From assembly GCA_963966185.1 (NCBI GenBank), contig CAWZYM010000212.1, forward strand, positions 124,001 to 188,000: a DNA stretch of 64,000 nucleotides, read 5' to 3'. The DNA is from Rhabditoides inermis. Its lineage: Eukaryota > Nematoda > Chromadorea > Rhabditida > Rhabditidae. Below, in pieces: positions 1 to 14,430 of this stretch. Numbering within the stretch: the first letter of the stretch is position 1; each line of letters opens with the position of its first letter. The translations under genes and the position numbers were made by a program. A model generated the notes under the pieces. It searched no databases, was not told where the DNA came from, and worked only from the letters and a program-made list of their open reading frames with translations.

Positions 1-2635
1 ATAAAATCTACACAATGAGTTTAGAATCTACACAATGAGTTCAAAATCTACACAATGAGTTTAGAATCTACACAATTGTTTCAGAATCTACACAATGGTT
101 TCAGAATCTACACAATGAGTGTAGAATCTACACAGTGAGTTTAGAATCTACACAATGAGTTTAGAATCTACACAATGGTTTCAAAATCTACACAATGAGT
201 ATAAAATCTACACAAAGAGTTTAGAATCTACACAATAAGTTCAAAATCTACACAATGGTTACAGAATCTACACAATGAGTTTGAAATCTACACAATGAGT
301 ATAAAATCTACACAATGTTTTCAGAATCTACACAATGGTTTCAGAATCTACACAATGAGTTTGAAATCTACACAATGAGTTCAGAGTCTACGCAATGAGT
401 TCAGAATCTACACAATGAGTCAGAATCTACACAATGAGTATAAAATCTACACAATGAGTTTAGAATCTACACATTGAGTTCAAAATCTACACAATGAGTT
501 TAGAATCTACACAATGAGTTTAGAATCTACACAATGGTTTCAGAATCTACACAATGGTTACAGAATCTACACAATGAGTTTAGAATCTACACAATTGTTT
601 CAGAATCTACACAATGGTTTCAGAAACTACACAATGAGTTTGAAATCTACACAATGAGTTCAAAATCTACACAATGAGTTTAAAATCTACACAATGAGTT
701 TAGAATCTACACAATGGTTTCAGAATCTACAAAATGGTTTCAGAAACTACACATGAGTTTGAAATCTACACAATGCGTTCAAATTCTACACAATGAGTTT
801 AGAATCTACACAATGGTTTCAAAATCTACAAAATGAGTTTAAAGTCTACACAATGAGTTGAGAAACTACAAAATGAGTTTGAAATCTACACAATGAGTTC
901 AAAATCTACACAATGAGTTTAGAATCTACACAATGAGTTCAGAATCTACACAATGAGTTAAGAATCTACACAATGGTTTCAGAATCTACACAATGGTTTC
1001 AGAAACTACACAATGAGTTTGAAATCTACACAATGAGTTTAAAATCTACACAATGAGTTTAGAATCTACACAATGAGTTTATAATCTACAGAATGAGTTT
1101 AGAACCTACACAATGGTTTCAAAATCTACACAATGAGTTTAAAATCTACACATTGAGTTTAGAATATACACAATGAGTTCAGAATCTACACAATGAGTTC
1201 AGAATCTACACAATGGTTTCAGAATCTACACAATGAGTTTGAAATCTACACAATGAGTTCAGAGTCTACACAATGAGTTCAGAATCTACGCAATGAGTTC
1301 AGAATCTACACAATGAGTTCAGAATCTACACAATGGTTTCAAAGTCTACACATTGGGTTTAGAATCTACACAATGGTTTCAGAATCTACACAATGGTTTC
1401 AGATTCTACACAATGAATTTGAAATCTACACAATGAGTTTAGAATCTACACAATGAGTTTAGAATCTACACAATGGTTTCAAAATCTACACAATGAGTAT
1501 AAAATCTACACAATGAGTTTAGAATCTACACATTGAGTTCAAAGTCTACACAATGAGTTTAGAATCTACACAATGGTTTCAGAATCTACAAAATGAGTTT
1601 AAAGCCTACACAATGAGTTTAGAATCTACACAGTGAGTTTAGAATCTACACAATGAGTTTAGAATCTACACAATGGTTTCAAAATCTACACAATGAGTAT
1701 AAAATCTACACAATGAGTTTAGAAACTACACATTGAGTTCAAAAAATACACAATGAGTTTAGAATCTACACAATGGTTTCAAAATCTACACAATGAGTTT
1801 GAAATCTACACAATGAGTTTAAAATCTACATAATGTTTTCAGAATCTACACAATGGTTTCAGAATCTACACAATGAGTTTGAAATCTACACAATGAGTTC
1901 AGAGTCTACACAATGAGTTCAGAATCTACACAATGAGTCAGAATCTACACAATGAGTTCAAAATCTACACAATGAGTTTAGAATCTACACAGTGAGTTTA
2001 GAATCTACACAATGTGTTTAGAATCTACACAACGGTTTCAAAATCTACACAATGAGTATAAAATCTACACACTGAGTTTAGAATCTACACAATGAGTATA
2101 AAATCTACACAATGAGTTTAGAAACTACACATTGAGTTCAAAATCTACACAATGAGTTTAGAATCTACACAATGGTTTCAGAATCTACACAATGGTTACA
2201 GAATCTACACAATGAGTTTAGAATCTACACAATTGTTTCAGAATCTACACAATGGTTTCAGAAACTACACATGAGTTTGAAATCTACACAATGAGTTCAA
2301 ATTCTACACAATGAGTTTAGAATCTACACATTGGTTTCAAAATCTACAAAATGAGTTTAAAGTCTACACAATGAGTTGAAAAACTACACAATGATTTCAA
2401 AATCTACACAATGAGTTTAAATCTACACAATGAGTTTAAAATCTAAACAATGAGTTCGAAATCTACACAATGGTTACAGAATCTACACAATGAGTTCAGA
2501 ATCTACACAATGAGTTCAGAATCTACACAATGAGTTCAGAATCTACACAATGAGTTTATAATCTACACAGTGAGTTTAGAATCTACACAATGAGTTTAGA
2601 ATCTACACAATGGTTTCAAAATCTACACAATGAGT
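1..2635 (+). repeat. HOR-A copy 0 (shortened, 2,635 bp)
   Basis: This stretch aligns with the 3,175-bp HOR-A units that follow. It starts at the same marker (ATAAAATC, then units ending in the rare GTGTAG variant) but is 540 bp (27 units) shorter net. The main missing part is about 500 bp after the CACACTGAG unit near 2070, where copies 1 and 2 carry an extra block containing an internal 240-bp duplication. A few units near 841-900 are extra. The window start may cut an older copy. Confidence 0.85.
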
Positions 2636-5600
2636 ATAAAATCTACACAATGAGTTTAGAATCTACACAATGAGTTCAAAATCTACACAATGAGTTTAGA
2701 ATCTACACAATTGTTTCAGAATCTACACAATGGTTTCAGAATCTACACAATGAGTGTAGAATCTACACAGTGAGTTTAGAATCTACACAATGAGTTTAGA
2801 ATCTACACAATGGTTTCAAAATCTACACAATGAGTATAAAATCTACACAAAGAGTTTAGAATCTACACAATAAGTTCAAAATCTACACAATGGTTACAGA
2901 ATCTACACAATGAGTTTGAAATCTACACAATGAATATAAAATCTACACAATGTTTTCAGAATCTACACAATGGTTTCAGAATCTACACAATGAGTTTGAA
3001 ATCTACACAATGAGTTCAGAGTCTACACAATGAGTTCAGAATCTACACAATGAGTCAGAATCTACACAATGAGTTCAAAATCTACACAATGAGTTTAGAA
3101 TCTACACAGTGAGTTTAAAATCTACACAATGAGTTTAGAATCTACACAATGGTTTCAAAATCTACACAATGAGTATAAAATCTACACAATGAGTTTAGAA
3201 TCTACACATTGAGTTCAAAATCTACACAATGAGTTTAGAATCTACACAATGAGTTTAGAATCTACACAATGGTTTCAGAATCTACACAATGGTTACAGAA
3301 TCTACACAATGAGTTTAGAATCTACACAATTGTTTCAGAATCTACACAATGGTTTCAGAAACTACACAATGAGTTTGAAATCTACACAATGAGTTCAAAA
3401 TCTACACAATGAGTTTAAAATCTACACAATGAGTTTAGAATCTACACAATGGTTTCAGAATCTACAAAATGGTTTCAGAAACTACACATGAGTTTGAAAT
3501 CTACACAATGCGTTCAAATTCTACACAATGAGTTTAGAATCTACACAATGGTTTCAAAATCTACAAAATGAGTTTGAAATCTACACAATGAGTTCAAAAT
3601 CTACACAATGAGTTTAGAATCTACACAATGAGTTCAGAATCTACACAATGAGTTAAGAATCTACACAATGGTTTCAGAATCTACACAATGGTTTCAGAAA
3701 CTACACAATGAGTTTAAAATCTACACAATGAGTTTAAAATCTACACAATGAGTTTAGAATCTACACAATGAGTTTATAATCTACAGAATGAGTTTAGAAC
3801 CTACACAATGGTTTCAAAATCTACACAATGAGTTTAAAATCTACACATTGAGTTTAGAATATACACAATGAGTTCAGAATCTACACAATGAGTTCAGAAT
3901 CTACACAATGGTTTCAGAATCTACACAATGAGTTTGAAATCTACACAATGAGTTCAGAGTCTACACAATGAGTTCAGAATCTACGCAATGAGTTCAGAAT
4001 CTACACAATGAGTTCAGAATCTACACAATGGTTTCAAAGTCTACACATTGGGTTTAGAATCTACACAATGGTTTCAGAATCTACACAATGGTTTCAGATT
4101 CTACACAATGAATTTGAAATCTACACAATGAGTTTAGAATCTACACAATGAGTTTAGAATCTACACAATGGTTTCAAAATCTACACAATGAGTATAAAAT
4201 CTACACAATGAGTTTAGAATCTACACATTGAGTTCAAAATCTACACAATGAGTTTAGAATCTACACAATGGTTTCAGAATCTACAAAATGAATTTAAAGC
4301 CTACACAATGAGTTTAGAATCTACACAGTGAGTTTAGAATCTACACAATGAGTTTAGAATCTACACAATGGTTTCAAAATCTACACAATGAGTATAAAAT
4401 CTACACAATGAGTTTAGAAACTACACATTGAGTTCAAAAACTACACAATGAGTTTAGAATCTACACAATGGTTTCAAAATCTACACAATGAGTTTGAAAT
4501 CTACACAATGAGTTTAAAATCTACACAATGTTTTCAGAATCTACACAATGGTTTCAGAATCTACACAATGAGTTTGAAATCTACACAATGAGTTCAGAGT
4601 CTACACAATGAGTTCAGAATCTACACAATGAGTCAGAATCTACACAATGAGTTCAAAATCTACACAATGAGTTTAGAATCTACACAGTGAGTTTAGAATC
4701 TACACAATGTGTTTAGAATCTACACAACGGTTTCAAAATCTACACAATGAGTATAAAATCTACACACTGAGTTTAGAATCTACACATTGAGTTCAAAATC
4801 TACACAATGAGTTTAGAATCTACACAATGGTTTCAAAATCTACACAATGGTTACAAAATCTACACAATGAGTTTAGAATCTACACAACTGTTTCAGAATC
4901 TACACAATGGTTTCAGAAACTACACAATGAGTTTGAAATCTACACAATGAGTTCAAAATCTACACAATGAGTTTAGAATCTACACAATGAGTTTAGAATC
5001 TACACAATGGTTTCAAAATCTACACAATGAGTATAAAATCTACACAATGAGTTTAGAATCTACACAATGGTTTCAGAAACTACACAATGAGTTTGAAATC
5101 TACACAATGAGTTTAGAATCTACACAACTGTTTCAGAATCTACACAATGGTTTCAGAAACTACACAATGAGTTTGAAATCTACACAATGAGTTCAAAATC
5201 TACACAATGAGTTTAGAATCTACACAATGAGTTTAGAATCTACACAATGGTTTCAAAATCTACACAATGAGTATAAAATCTACACAATGAGTTTAGAAAC
5301 TACACATTGAGTTCAAAATCTACACAATGAGTTTAGAATCTACACAATGGTTTCAGAATCTACACAATGGTTACAGAATCTACACAATGAGTTTAGAATC
5401 TACACATTTGTTTCAGAATCTACACAATGGTTTCAGAAACTACACATGAAATTGAAATCTACACAATGAGTTCAAATTCTACACAATGAGTTTAGAATCT
5501 ACACATTGGTTTCAAAATCTACAAAATGAGTTTAAAGTCTACACAATGAGTTGAGAAACTACACAATGATTTCAAAATCTACACAATGAGTTTAAATCTA

Positions 5601-5810
5601 CACAATGAGTTTAAAATCTAAACAATGAGTTCGAAATCTACACAATGGTTACAGAATCTACACAATGAGTTCAGAATCTACACAATGAGTTCAGAATCTA
5701 CACAATGAGTTCAGAATCTACACAATGAGTTTATAATCTACACAGTGAGTTTAGAATCTACACAATGAGTTTAGAATCTACACAATGGTTTCAAAATCTA
5801 CACAATGAGT
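2636..5810 (+). repeat. HOR-A copy 1 (3,175 bp)
   Basis: Complete higher-order unit. The marker run beginning ATAAAATC and containing the rare GTGTAGAATC unit recurs at 2636, 5811 and 8986, spaced exactly 3,175 bp. Comparison by eye with copy 2 shows only isolated substitutions, for example AATGAATATA near 2932 against AATGAGTATA near 6107. A 240-bp internal duplication lies at about 4970-5450. The non-multiple of 20 reflects shared 19-bp units, which confirms common descent rather than chance register. Confidence 0.95.
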
Positions 5811-8800
5811 ATAAAATCTACACAATGAGTTTAGAATCTACACAATGAGTTCAAAATCTACACAATGAGTTTAGAATCTACACAATTGTTTCAGAATCTA
5901 CACAATGGTTTCAGAATCTACACAATGAGTGTAGAATCTACACAGTGAGTTTAGAATCTACACAATGAGTTTAGAATCTACACAATGGTTTCAAAATCTA
6001 CACAATGAGTATAAAATCTACACAAAGAGTTTAGAATCTACACAATAAGTTCAAAATCTACACAATGGTTACAGAATCTACACAATGAGTTTGAAATCTA
6101 CACAATGAGTATAAAATCTACACAATGTTTTCAGAATCTACACAATGGTTTCAGAATCTACACAATGAGTTTGAAATCTACACAATGAGTTCAGAGTCTA
6201 CACAATGAGTTCAGAATCTACACAATGAGTCAGAATCTACACAATGAGTTCAAAATCTACACAATGAGTTTAGAATCTACACAGTGAGTTTAAAATCTAC
6301 ACAATGAGTTTAGAATCTACACAATGGTTTCAAAATCTACACAATGAGTATAAAATCTACACAATGAGTTTAGAATCTACACATTGAGTTCAAAATCTAC
6401 ACAATGAGTTTAGAATCTACACAATGAGTTTAGAATCTACACAATGGTTTCAGAATCTACACAATGGTTACAGAATCTACACAATGAGTTTAGAATCTAA
6501 ACAATTGTTTCAGAATCTACACAATGGTTTCAGAAACTACACAATGAGTTTGAAATCTACACAATGAGTTCAAAATCTACACAATGAGTTTAAAATCTAC
6601 ACAATGAGTTTAGAATCTACACAATGGTTTCAGAATCTACAAAATGGTTTCAGAAACTACACATGAGTTTGAAATCTACACAATGCGTTCAAATTCTACA
6701 CAATGAGTTTAGAATCTACACAATGGTTTCAAAATCTACAAAATGAGTTTGAAATCTACACAATGAGTTCAAAATCTACACAATGAGTTTAGAATCTACA
6801 CAATGAGTTCAGAATCTACACAATGAGTTAAGAATCTACACAATGGTTTCAGAATCTACACAATGGTTTCAGAAACTACACAATGAGTTTAAAATCTACA
6901 CAATGAGTTTAAAATCTACACAATGAGTTTAGAATCTACACAATGAGTTTATAATCTACAGAATGAGTTTAGAACCTACACAATGGTTTCAAAATCTACA
7001 CAATGAGTTTAAAATCTACACATTGAGTTTAGAATATACACAATGAGTTCAGAATCTACACAATGAGTTCAGAATCTACACAATGGTTTCAGAATCTACA
7101 CAATGAGTTTGAAATCTACACAATGAGTTCAGAGTCTACACAATGAGTTCAGAATCTACGCAATGAGTTCAGAATCTACACAATGAGTTCAGAATCTACA
7201 CAATGGTTTCAAAGTCTACACATTGGGTTTAGAATCTACACAATGGTTTCAGAATCTACACAATGGTTTCAGATTCTACACAATGAATTTGAAATCTACA
7301 CAATGAGTTTAGAATCTACACAATGAGTTTAGAATCTACACAATGGTTTCAAAATCTACACAATGAGTATAAAATCTACACAATGAGTTTAGAATCTACA
7401 CATTGAGTTCAAAATCTACACAATGAGTTTAGAATCTACACAATGGTTTCAGAATCTACAAAATGAATTTAAAGCCTACACAATGAGTTTAGAATCTACA
7501 CAGTGAGTTTAGAATCTACACAATGAGTTTAGAATCTACACAATGGTTTCAAAATCTACACAATGAGTATAAAATCTACACAATGAGTTTAGAAACTACA
7601 CATTGAGTTCAAAAACTACACAATGAGTTTAGAATCTACACAATGGTTTCAAAATCTACACAATGAGTTTGAAATCTACACAATGAGTTTAAAATCTACA
7701 CAATGTTTTCAGAATCTACACAATGGTTTCAGAATCTACACAATGAGTTTGAAATCTACACAATGAGTTCAGAGTCTACACAATGAGTTCAGAATCTACA
7801 CAATGAGTCAGAATCTACACAATGAGTTCAAAATCTACACAATGAGTTTAGAATCTACACAGTGAGTTTAGAATCTACACAATGTGTTTAGAATCTACAC
7901 AACGGTTTCAAAATCTACACAATGAGTATAAAATCTACACACTGAGTTTAGAATCTACACATTGAGTTCAAAATCTACACAATGAGTTTAGAATCTACAC
8001 AATGGTTTCAAAATCTACACAATGGTTACAAAATCTACACAATGAGTTTAGAATCTACACAACTGTTTCAGAATCTACACAATGGTTTCAGAAACTACAC
8101 AAAGAGTTTGAAATCTACACAATGAGTTCAAAATCTACACAATGAGTTTAGAATCTACACAATGAGTTTAGAATCTACACAATGGTTTCAAAATCTACAC
8201 AATGAGTATAAAATCTACACAATGAGTTTAGAATCTACACAATGGTTTCAGAAACTACACAATGAGTTTGAAATCTACACAATGAGTTTAGAATCTACAC
8301 AACTGTTTCAGAATCTACACAATGGTTTCAGAAACTACACAATGAGTTTGAAATCTACACAATGAGTTCAAAATCTACACAATGAGTTTAGAATCTACAC
8401 AATGAGTTTAGAATCTACACAATGGTTTCAAAATCTACACAATGAGTATAAAATCTACACAATGAGTTTAGAAACTACACATTGAGTTCAAAATCTACAC
8501 AATGAGTTTAGAATCTACACAATGGTTTCAGAATCTACACAATGGTTACAGAATCTACACAATGAGTTTAGAATCTACACATTTGTTTCAGAATCTACAC
8601 AATGGTTTCAGAAACTACACATGAAATTGAAATCTACACAATGAGTTCAAATTCTACACAATGAGTTTAGAATCTACACATTGGTTTCAAAATCTACAAA
8701 ATGAGTTTAAAGTCTACACAATGAGTTGAGAAACTACACAATGATTTCAAAATCTACACAATGAGTTTAAATCTACACAATGAGTTTAAAATCTAAACAA

Positions 8801-8985
8801 TGAGTTCGAAATCTACACAATGGTTACAGAATCTACACAATGAGTTCAGAATCTACACAATGAGTTCAGAATCTACACAATGAGTTCAGAATCTACACAA
8901 TGAGTTTATAATCTACACAGTGAGTTTAGAATCTACACAATGAGTTTAGAATCTACACAATGGTTTCAAAATCTACACAATGAGT
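5811..8985 (+). repeat. HOR-A copy 2 (3,175 bp)
   Basis: Second full 3,175-bp unit, nearly identical to 2636-5810. Private changes include CTAAACAATTG near 6497 and CAAAGAGTTTG near 8100. A 67-codon repetitive open frame at 4987-5190 recurs unchanged at 8162-8365 because of this duplication; it is not a gene. Confidence 0.95.
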
Positions 8986-9745
8986 ATAAAATCTACACAA
9001 TGAGTTTAGAATCTACACAATGAGTTCAAAATCTACACAATGAGTTTAGAATCTACACAATTGTTTCAGAATCTACACAATGGTTTCAGAATCTACACAA
9101 TGAGTGTAGAATCTACACAGTGAGTTTAGAATCTACACAATGAGTTTAGAATCTACACAATGGTTTCAAAATCTACACAATGAGTATAAAATCTACACAA
9201 AGAGTTTAGAATCTACACAATAAGTTCAAAATCTACACAATGGTTACAGAATCTACACAATGAGTTTGAAATCTACACAATGAGTATAAAATCTACACAA
9301 TGTTTTCAGAATCTACACAATGGTTTCAGAATCTACACAATGAGTTTGAAATCTACACAATGAGTTCAGAGTCTACACAATGAGTTCAGAATCTACACAA
9401 TGAGTCAGAATCTACACAATGAGTTCAAAATCTACACAATGAGTTTAGAATCTACACAGTGAGTTTAAAATCTACACAATGAGTTTAGAATCTACACAAT
9501 GGTTTCAAAATCTACACAATGAGTATAAAATCTACACAATGAGTTTAGAATCTACACATTGAGTTCAAAATCTACACAATGAGTTTAGAATCTACACAAT
9601 GAGTTTAGAATCTACACAATGGTTTCAGAATCTACACAATGGTTACAGAATCTACACAATGAGTTTAGAATCTACACAATTGTTTCAGAATCTACACAAT
9701 GGTTTCAGAAACTACACAATGAGTTTGAAATCTACACAATGAGTT
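8986..9745 (+). repeat. HOR-A copy 3 (truncated)
   Basis: First about 760 bp of a further HOR-A unit. It follows copy 2 base for base until about 9740, where GAGTTGAGAAACTACAAAAT replaces the expected GAGTTCAAAATC. This point marks the junction between the homogenised HOR-A block and the mixed zone to the right. Confidence 0.85.
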
Positions 9746-10544
9746 GAGAAACTACAAAATGAGTTTAAAATCTACACAATGAGTTGAGAAACTACACAAT
9801 GATTTCAAAATCTACACAATGAGTTTAAAATCTACACAATGAGTTTAAAATCTAAACAATGAGTTTGAAATCTACACAATGAGTTCAGAATCTACACAAT
9901 GAGTTCAGAATCTACACAATGAGTCAGAATCTACACAATGAGTTCAGAATCTACACAATGAGTTTAGAATCTACACAGTGAGTTTAGAATCTACACAATG
10001 AGTTTAGAATCTACACAATGGTTTCAAAATCTACACAATGAGTATAAATCTACACAATGAGTTAAGAATCTACACATTGAGTTCAAAATCTACACAATGA
10101 GTTTAGAATCTACACAATGGTTTCAGAATCTACACAATGGTTACAGAATCTACACAATGTGTTCAGAATCTACACATTTGTTTCAGAATCTAAACAATGG
10201 TTTCAGAAACTACACAATGAGTTTGAAATCTACACAATGAGTTCAAAATCTACACAATGAGTTTAGAATCTACACAATGAGTTCAGAATCTACACAATGA
10301 GTTAAGAATCTACACAATGGTTTCAGAATCTACACAATGGTTTCAGAAACTACACAATGAGTTTGAAATCTACACAATGAGTTTAAAATCTACACAATGA
10401 GTTTAGAATCTACACAATGAGTTTATAATCTACAGAATGAGTTTAGAATCTACACAATGGTTTCAAAATCTACACAATGAGTGTAAAATCTACACAATGA
10501 GTTTAGAATATACTCAATGAGTTCAGAATCTACACAATGAGTTC

Positions 10545-11245
10545 AGAATCTACACAATGGTTTCAGAATCTACACAATGAGTTTGAAATCTACACAATGA
10601 GTTTAGAATCTACACAGTGAGTTTAGAATCTACACAATGAGTTTAGAATCTACACAATGGTTTCAAAATCTACACAATGAGTATAAAATCTACACAATGA
10701 GTTTAGAAACTACACATTGAGTTCAAAAACTACACAATGAGTTTAGAATCTACACAATGGTTTCAGAATCTACACAATGGTTACAGAATCTACACAATGA
10801 GTTTAGAATCTACACAATTGTTTCAGAATCTACACAATGGTTTCAGAAACTACACAATGAGTTTAGAATCTACACAATGGTTTCAGAATCTACAAAATGA
10901 TTTCAGAAACTACACATGAGTTTGAAATCTACACATTGAGTTCAAATTCTACACAATGAGTTTAGAATCTACACATTGGTTTCAAAATCTACAAAATGAG
11001 TTTAAAGTCTACACAATGAGTTCAAAATCTACACAATGAGTTCAGAATCTACACAATGAGTTTAGAATCTACACAGTGAGTATAAAATCTACACAATGAG
11101 TTTAGAATCTACACAATGAGTTCAAAATCTACACAATGAGTTTAGAATCTACACAATTGTTTCAGAATCTACACAATGGTTTCAGAATCTACACAATGAG
11201 TTTAGAATCTACACAGTGAGTTTAGAATCTACACAATGAGTTTAG
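10545..11245 (+). repeat. 1,996-bp-offset satellite duplication, left copy
   Basis: Matches 12541-13300 at an offset of 1,996 bp up to about 11080, including the rare CATTGAGTTCAAAAAC unit and a 60-codon repetitive frame (10737 and 12733). A 60-bp (three-unit) deletion near 11080 shifts the offset to 2,056 bp. Beyond about 11245 the two diverge. Confidence 0.85.
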
Positions 11246-12540
11246 AATCTACACAATGGTTTCAAAATCTACACAATGAGTTTGAAATCTACACAATGAG
11301 TTTAAAATCTACACAATGTTTTCAGAATCTACACAATGGTTTCAGAATCTACACAATGAGTTTGAAATCTACACAATGAGTTCAGAGTCTACACAATGAG
11401 TTCAGAATCTACACAATGAGTCAGAATCTACACAATGAGTTCAAAATCTACACAATGAGTTTAGAATCTACACAGTGAGTTTAGAATCTACACAATGTGT
11501 TTAGAATCTACACAATGGTTTCAAAATCTACACAATGAGTATAAAATCTACACACTGAGTTTAGAATCTACACATTGAGTTCAAAATCTACACAATGAGT
11601 TTAGAATCTACACAATGGTTTCAAAATCTACACAATGGTTACAAAATCTACACAATGAGTTTAGAATCTACACAACTGTTTCAGAATCTACACAATGGTT
11701 TCAGAAACTACACAATGAGTTTGAAATCTACACAATGAGTTCAAAATCTACACAATGAGTTTAGAATCTACACAATGAGTTTAGAATCTACACAATGGTT
11801 TCAAAATCTACACAATGAGTATAAAATCTACACAATGAGTTTAGAAACTACACATTGAGTTCAAAATCTACACAATGAGTTTAGAATCTACACAATGGTT
11901 TCAGAATCTACACAATGGTTACAGAATCTACACAATGAGTTTAGAATCTACACAATTGTTTCAGAATCTACACAATGGTTTCAGAAACTACACAATGAGT
12001 TCGAAATCTACACAATGAGTTCAAAATCTACACAATGAGTTTAGAATCTACACAATGGTTTCAGAATCTACAAAATGATTTCAGAAACTACACATGAGTT
12101 TGAAATCTACACAATGAGTTCAAATTCTACACAATGAGTTTAGAATCTACACATTGGTTTCAAAATCTACAAAATGAGTTTAAAGTCTACACAATGAGTT
12201 GAGAAACTACACAATGATTTCAAAATCTACACAATGAGTTTAAATCTACACAATGAGTTTAAAATCTAAACAATGAGTTCGAAATCTACACAATGGTTAC
12301 AGAATCTACACAATGAGTTCAGAATCTACACAATGAGTTCAGAATCTACACAATGAGTTCAGAATCTACACAATGAGTTTATAATCTACACAGTGAGTTT
12401 AGAATCTACACAATGAGTTTAGAATCTACACAATGGTTTCAAAATCTACACAATGAGTATAAAATCTACACAATGAGTTTAGAATCTACACAATGAGTTC
12501 AAAATCTACACAATGAGTTTAGAATCTACACAATTGTTTC

Positions 12541-13300
12541 AGAATCTACACAATGGTTTCAGAATCTACACAATGAGTTTGAAATCTACACAATGAGTTT
12601 AGAATCTACACAGTGAGTTTAGAATCTACACAATGAGTTTAGAATCTACACAATGGTTTCAAAATCTACACAATGAGTATAAAATCTACACAATGAGTTT
12701 AGAAACTACACATTGAGTTCAAAAACTACACAATGAGTTTAGAATCTACACAATGGTTTCAGAATCTACACAATGGTTACAGAATCTACACAATGAGTTT
12801 AGAATCTACACAATTGTTTCAGAATCTACACAATGGTTTCAGAAACTACACAATGAGTTTAGAATCTACACAATGGTTTCAGAATCTACAAAATGATTTC
12901 AGAAACTACACATGAGTTTGAAATCTACACATTGAGTTCAAATTCTACACAATGAGTTTAGAATCTACACATTGGTTTCAAAATCTACAAAATGAGTTTA
13001 AAGTCTACACAATGAGTTCAAAATCTACACAATGAGTTCAGAATCTACACAATGAGTTTAGAATCTACACAGTGAGTTTAGAATCTACACAATGAGTTTA
13101 GAATCTACACAATGGTTTCAAAATCTACACAATGAGTATAAAATCTACACAATGAGTTTAGAATCTACACAATGAGTTCAAAATCTACACAATGAGTTTC
13201 GAATCTACACAATTGTTTCAGAATCTACACAATGGTTTCAGAATCTACACAATGAGTTTAGAATCTACACAGTGAGTTTAGAATCTACACAATGAGTTTA
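12541..13300 (+). repeat. 1,996-bp-offset satellite duplication, right copy
   Basis: Right partner of 10545-11245. It keeps three units (about 13071-13131) that the left copy lacks. One TTTCGAATC substitution near 13197 is private to this copy. Confidence 0.85.
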
Positions 13301-14430
13301 GAATCTACACAATGAGTTTAGAATCTACACAATGGTTTCAGAATCTACACAATGGTTACAGAATCTACACAATGAGTTTAGAACCTACACAATTGTTTCA
13401 GAATCTACACAATGGTTTCAGAAACTACACAATGAGTTTGAAATCTACACAATGAGTTCAAAATCTACACAATGAGTTTAAAATCTACACAATGAGTTTA
13501 GAATCTACACAATGGTTTCAGAATCTACAAAATGGTTTCAGAAACTACACATGAGTTTTAAATCTACACAATGCGTTCAAATTCTACACAATGAGTTTAG
13601 AATCTACACAATGGTTTCAAAATCTACAAAATGAGTTTTAAGTCTACACAATGAGTTGAGAAACTACAAAATGAGTTTAAAATCTACACAATGAGTTGAG
13701 AAACTACACAATGATTTCAAAATCTACACAATGAGTTTAAAATCTACACAATGAGTTTAAAATCTGAACAATGAGTTTGAAATCTACACAATGAGTTCAG
13801 AATCTACACAATAAGTTCAGAATCTACACAATAAGTCAGAATCTACACAATGAGTTCAGAATCTACACAATGAGTTTAGAATCTACACAGTGAGTTTAGA
13901 ATCTACACAATGAGTTTAGAATCTACACAATGGTTTCAAAATCTACACAATGAGTATAAATCTACACAATGAGTTAAGAATCTACACATTGAGTTCAAAA
14001 TCTACACAATGAGTTTAGAATCTACACAATGGTTTCAGAATCTACACAATGGTTACAGAATCTACACAATGAGTTTAGAATCTACACAATTGTTTCAGAA
14101 TCTAAACAATGGTTTCAGAAACTACACAATGAGTTTGAAATCTACACAATGAGTTCAAAATCTACACAATGAGTTTAGAATCTACACAATGAGTTCAGAA
14201 TCTACACAATGAGTTAAGAATCTACACAATGGTTTCAGAATCTACACAATGGTTTCAGAAACTACACAATGAGTTTGAAATCTACACAATGAGTTTAGAA
14301 TCTACACAATGGTTTCAAAATCTACACAATGAGTATAAAATCTACACAATGAGTTTAGAATCTACACATTGAGTTCAAAATCTACACAATGAGTTTAGAA
14401 TCTACACAATGGTTTCAGAATCTACAAAAT

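Larger units (their letters stand above)
9746..14430 (+). repeat. Mixed satellite zone between HOR-A and HOR-B
   Basis: 20-bp units without one regular higher-order period. It contains the 1,996-bp-offset duplication listed below, and a block at about 11265-12560 that resembles the HOR-A interval around 7650-9100 (same GTTTTCAG, GAGTCAG, CACACTGAG and CACAACTG markers) but with more differences. No gene or non-satellite DNA is seen. Confidence 0.8.
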
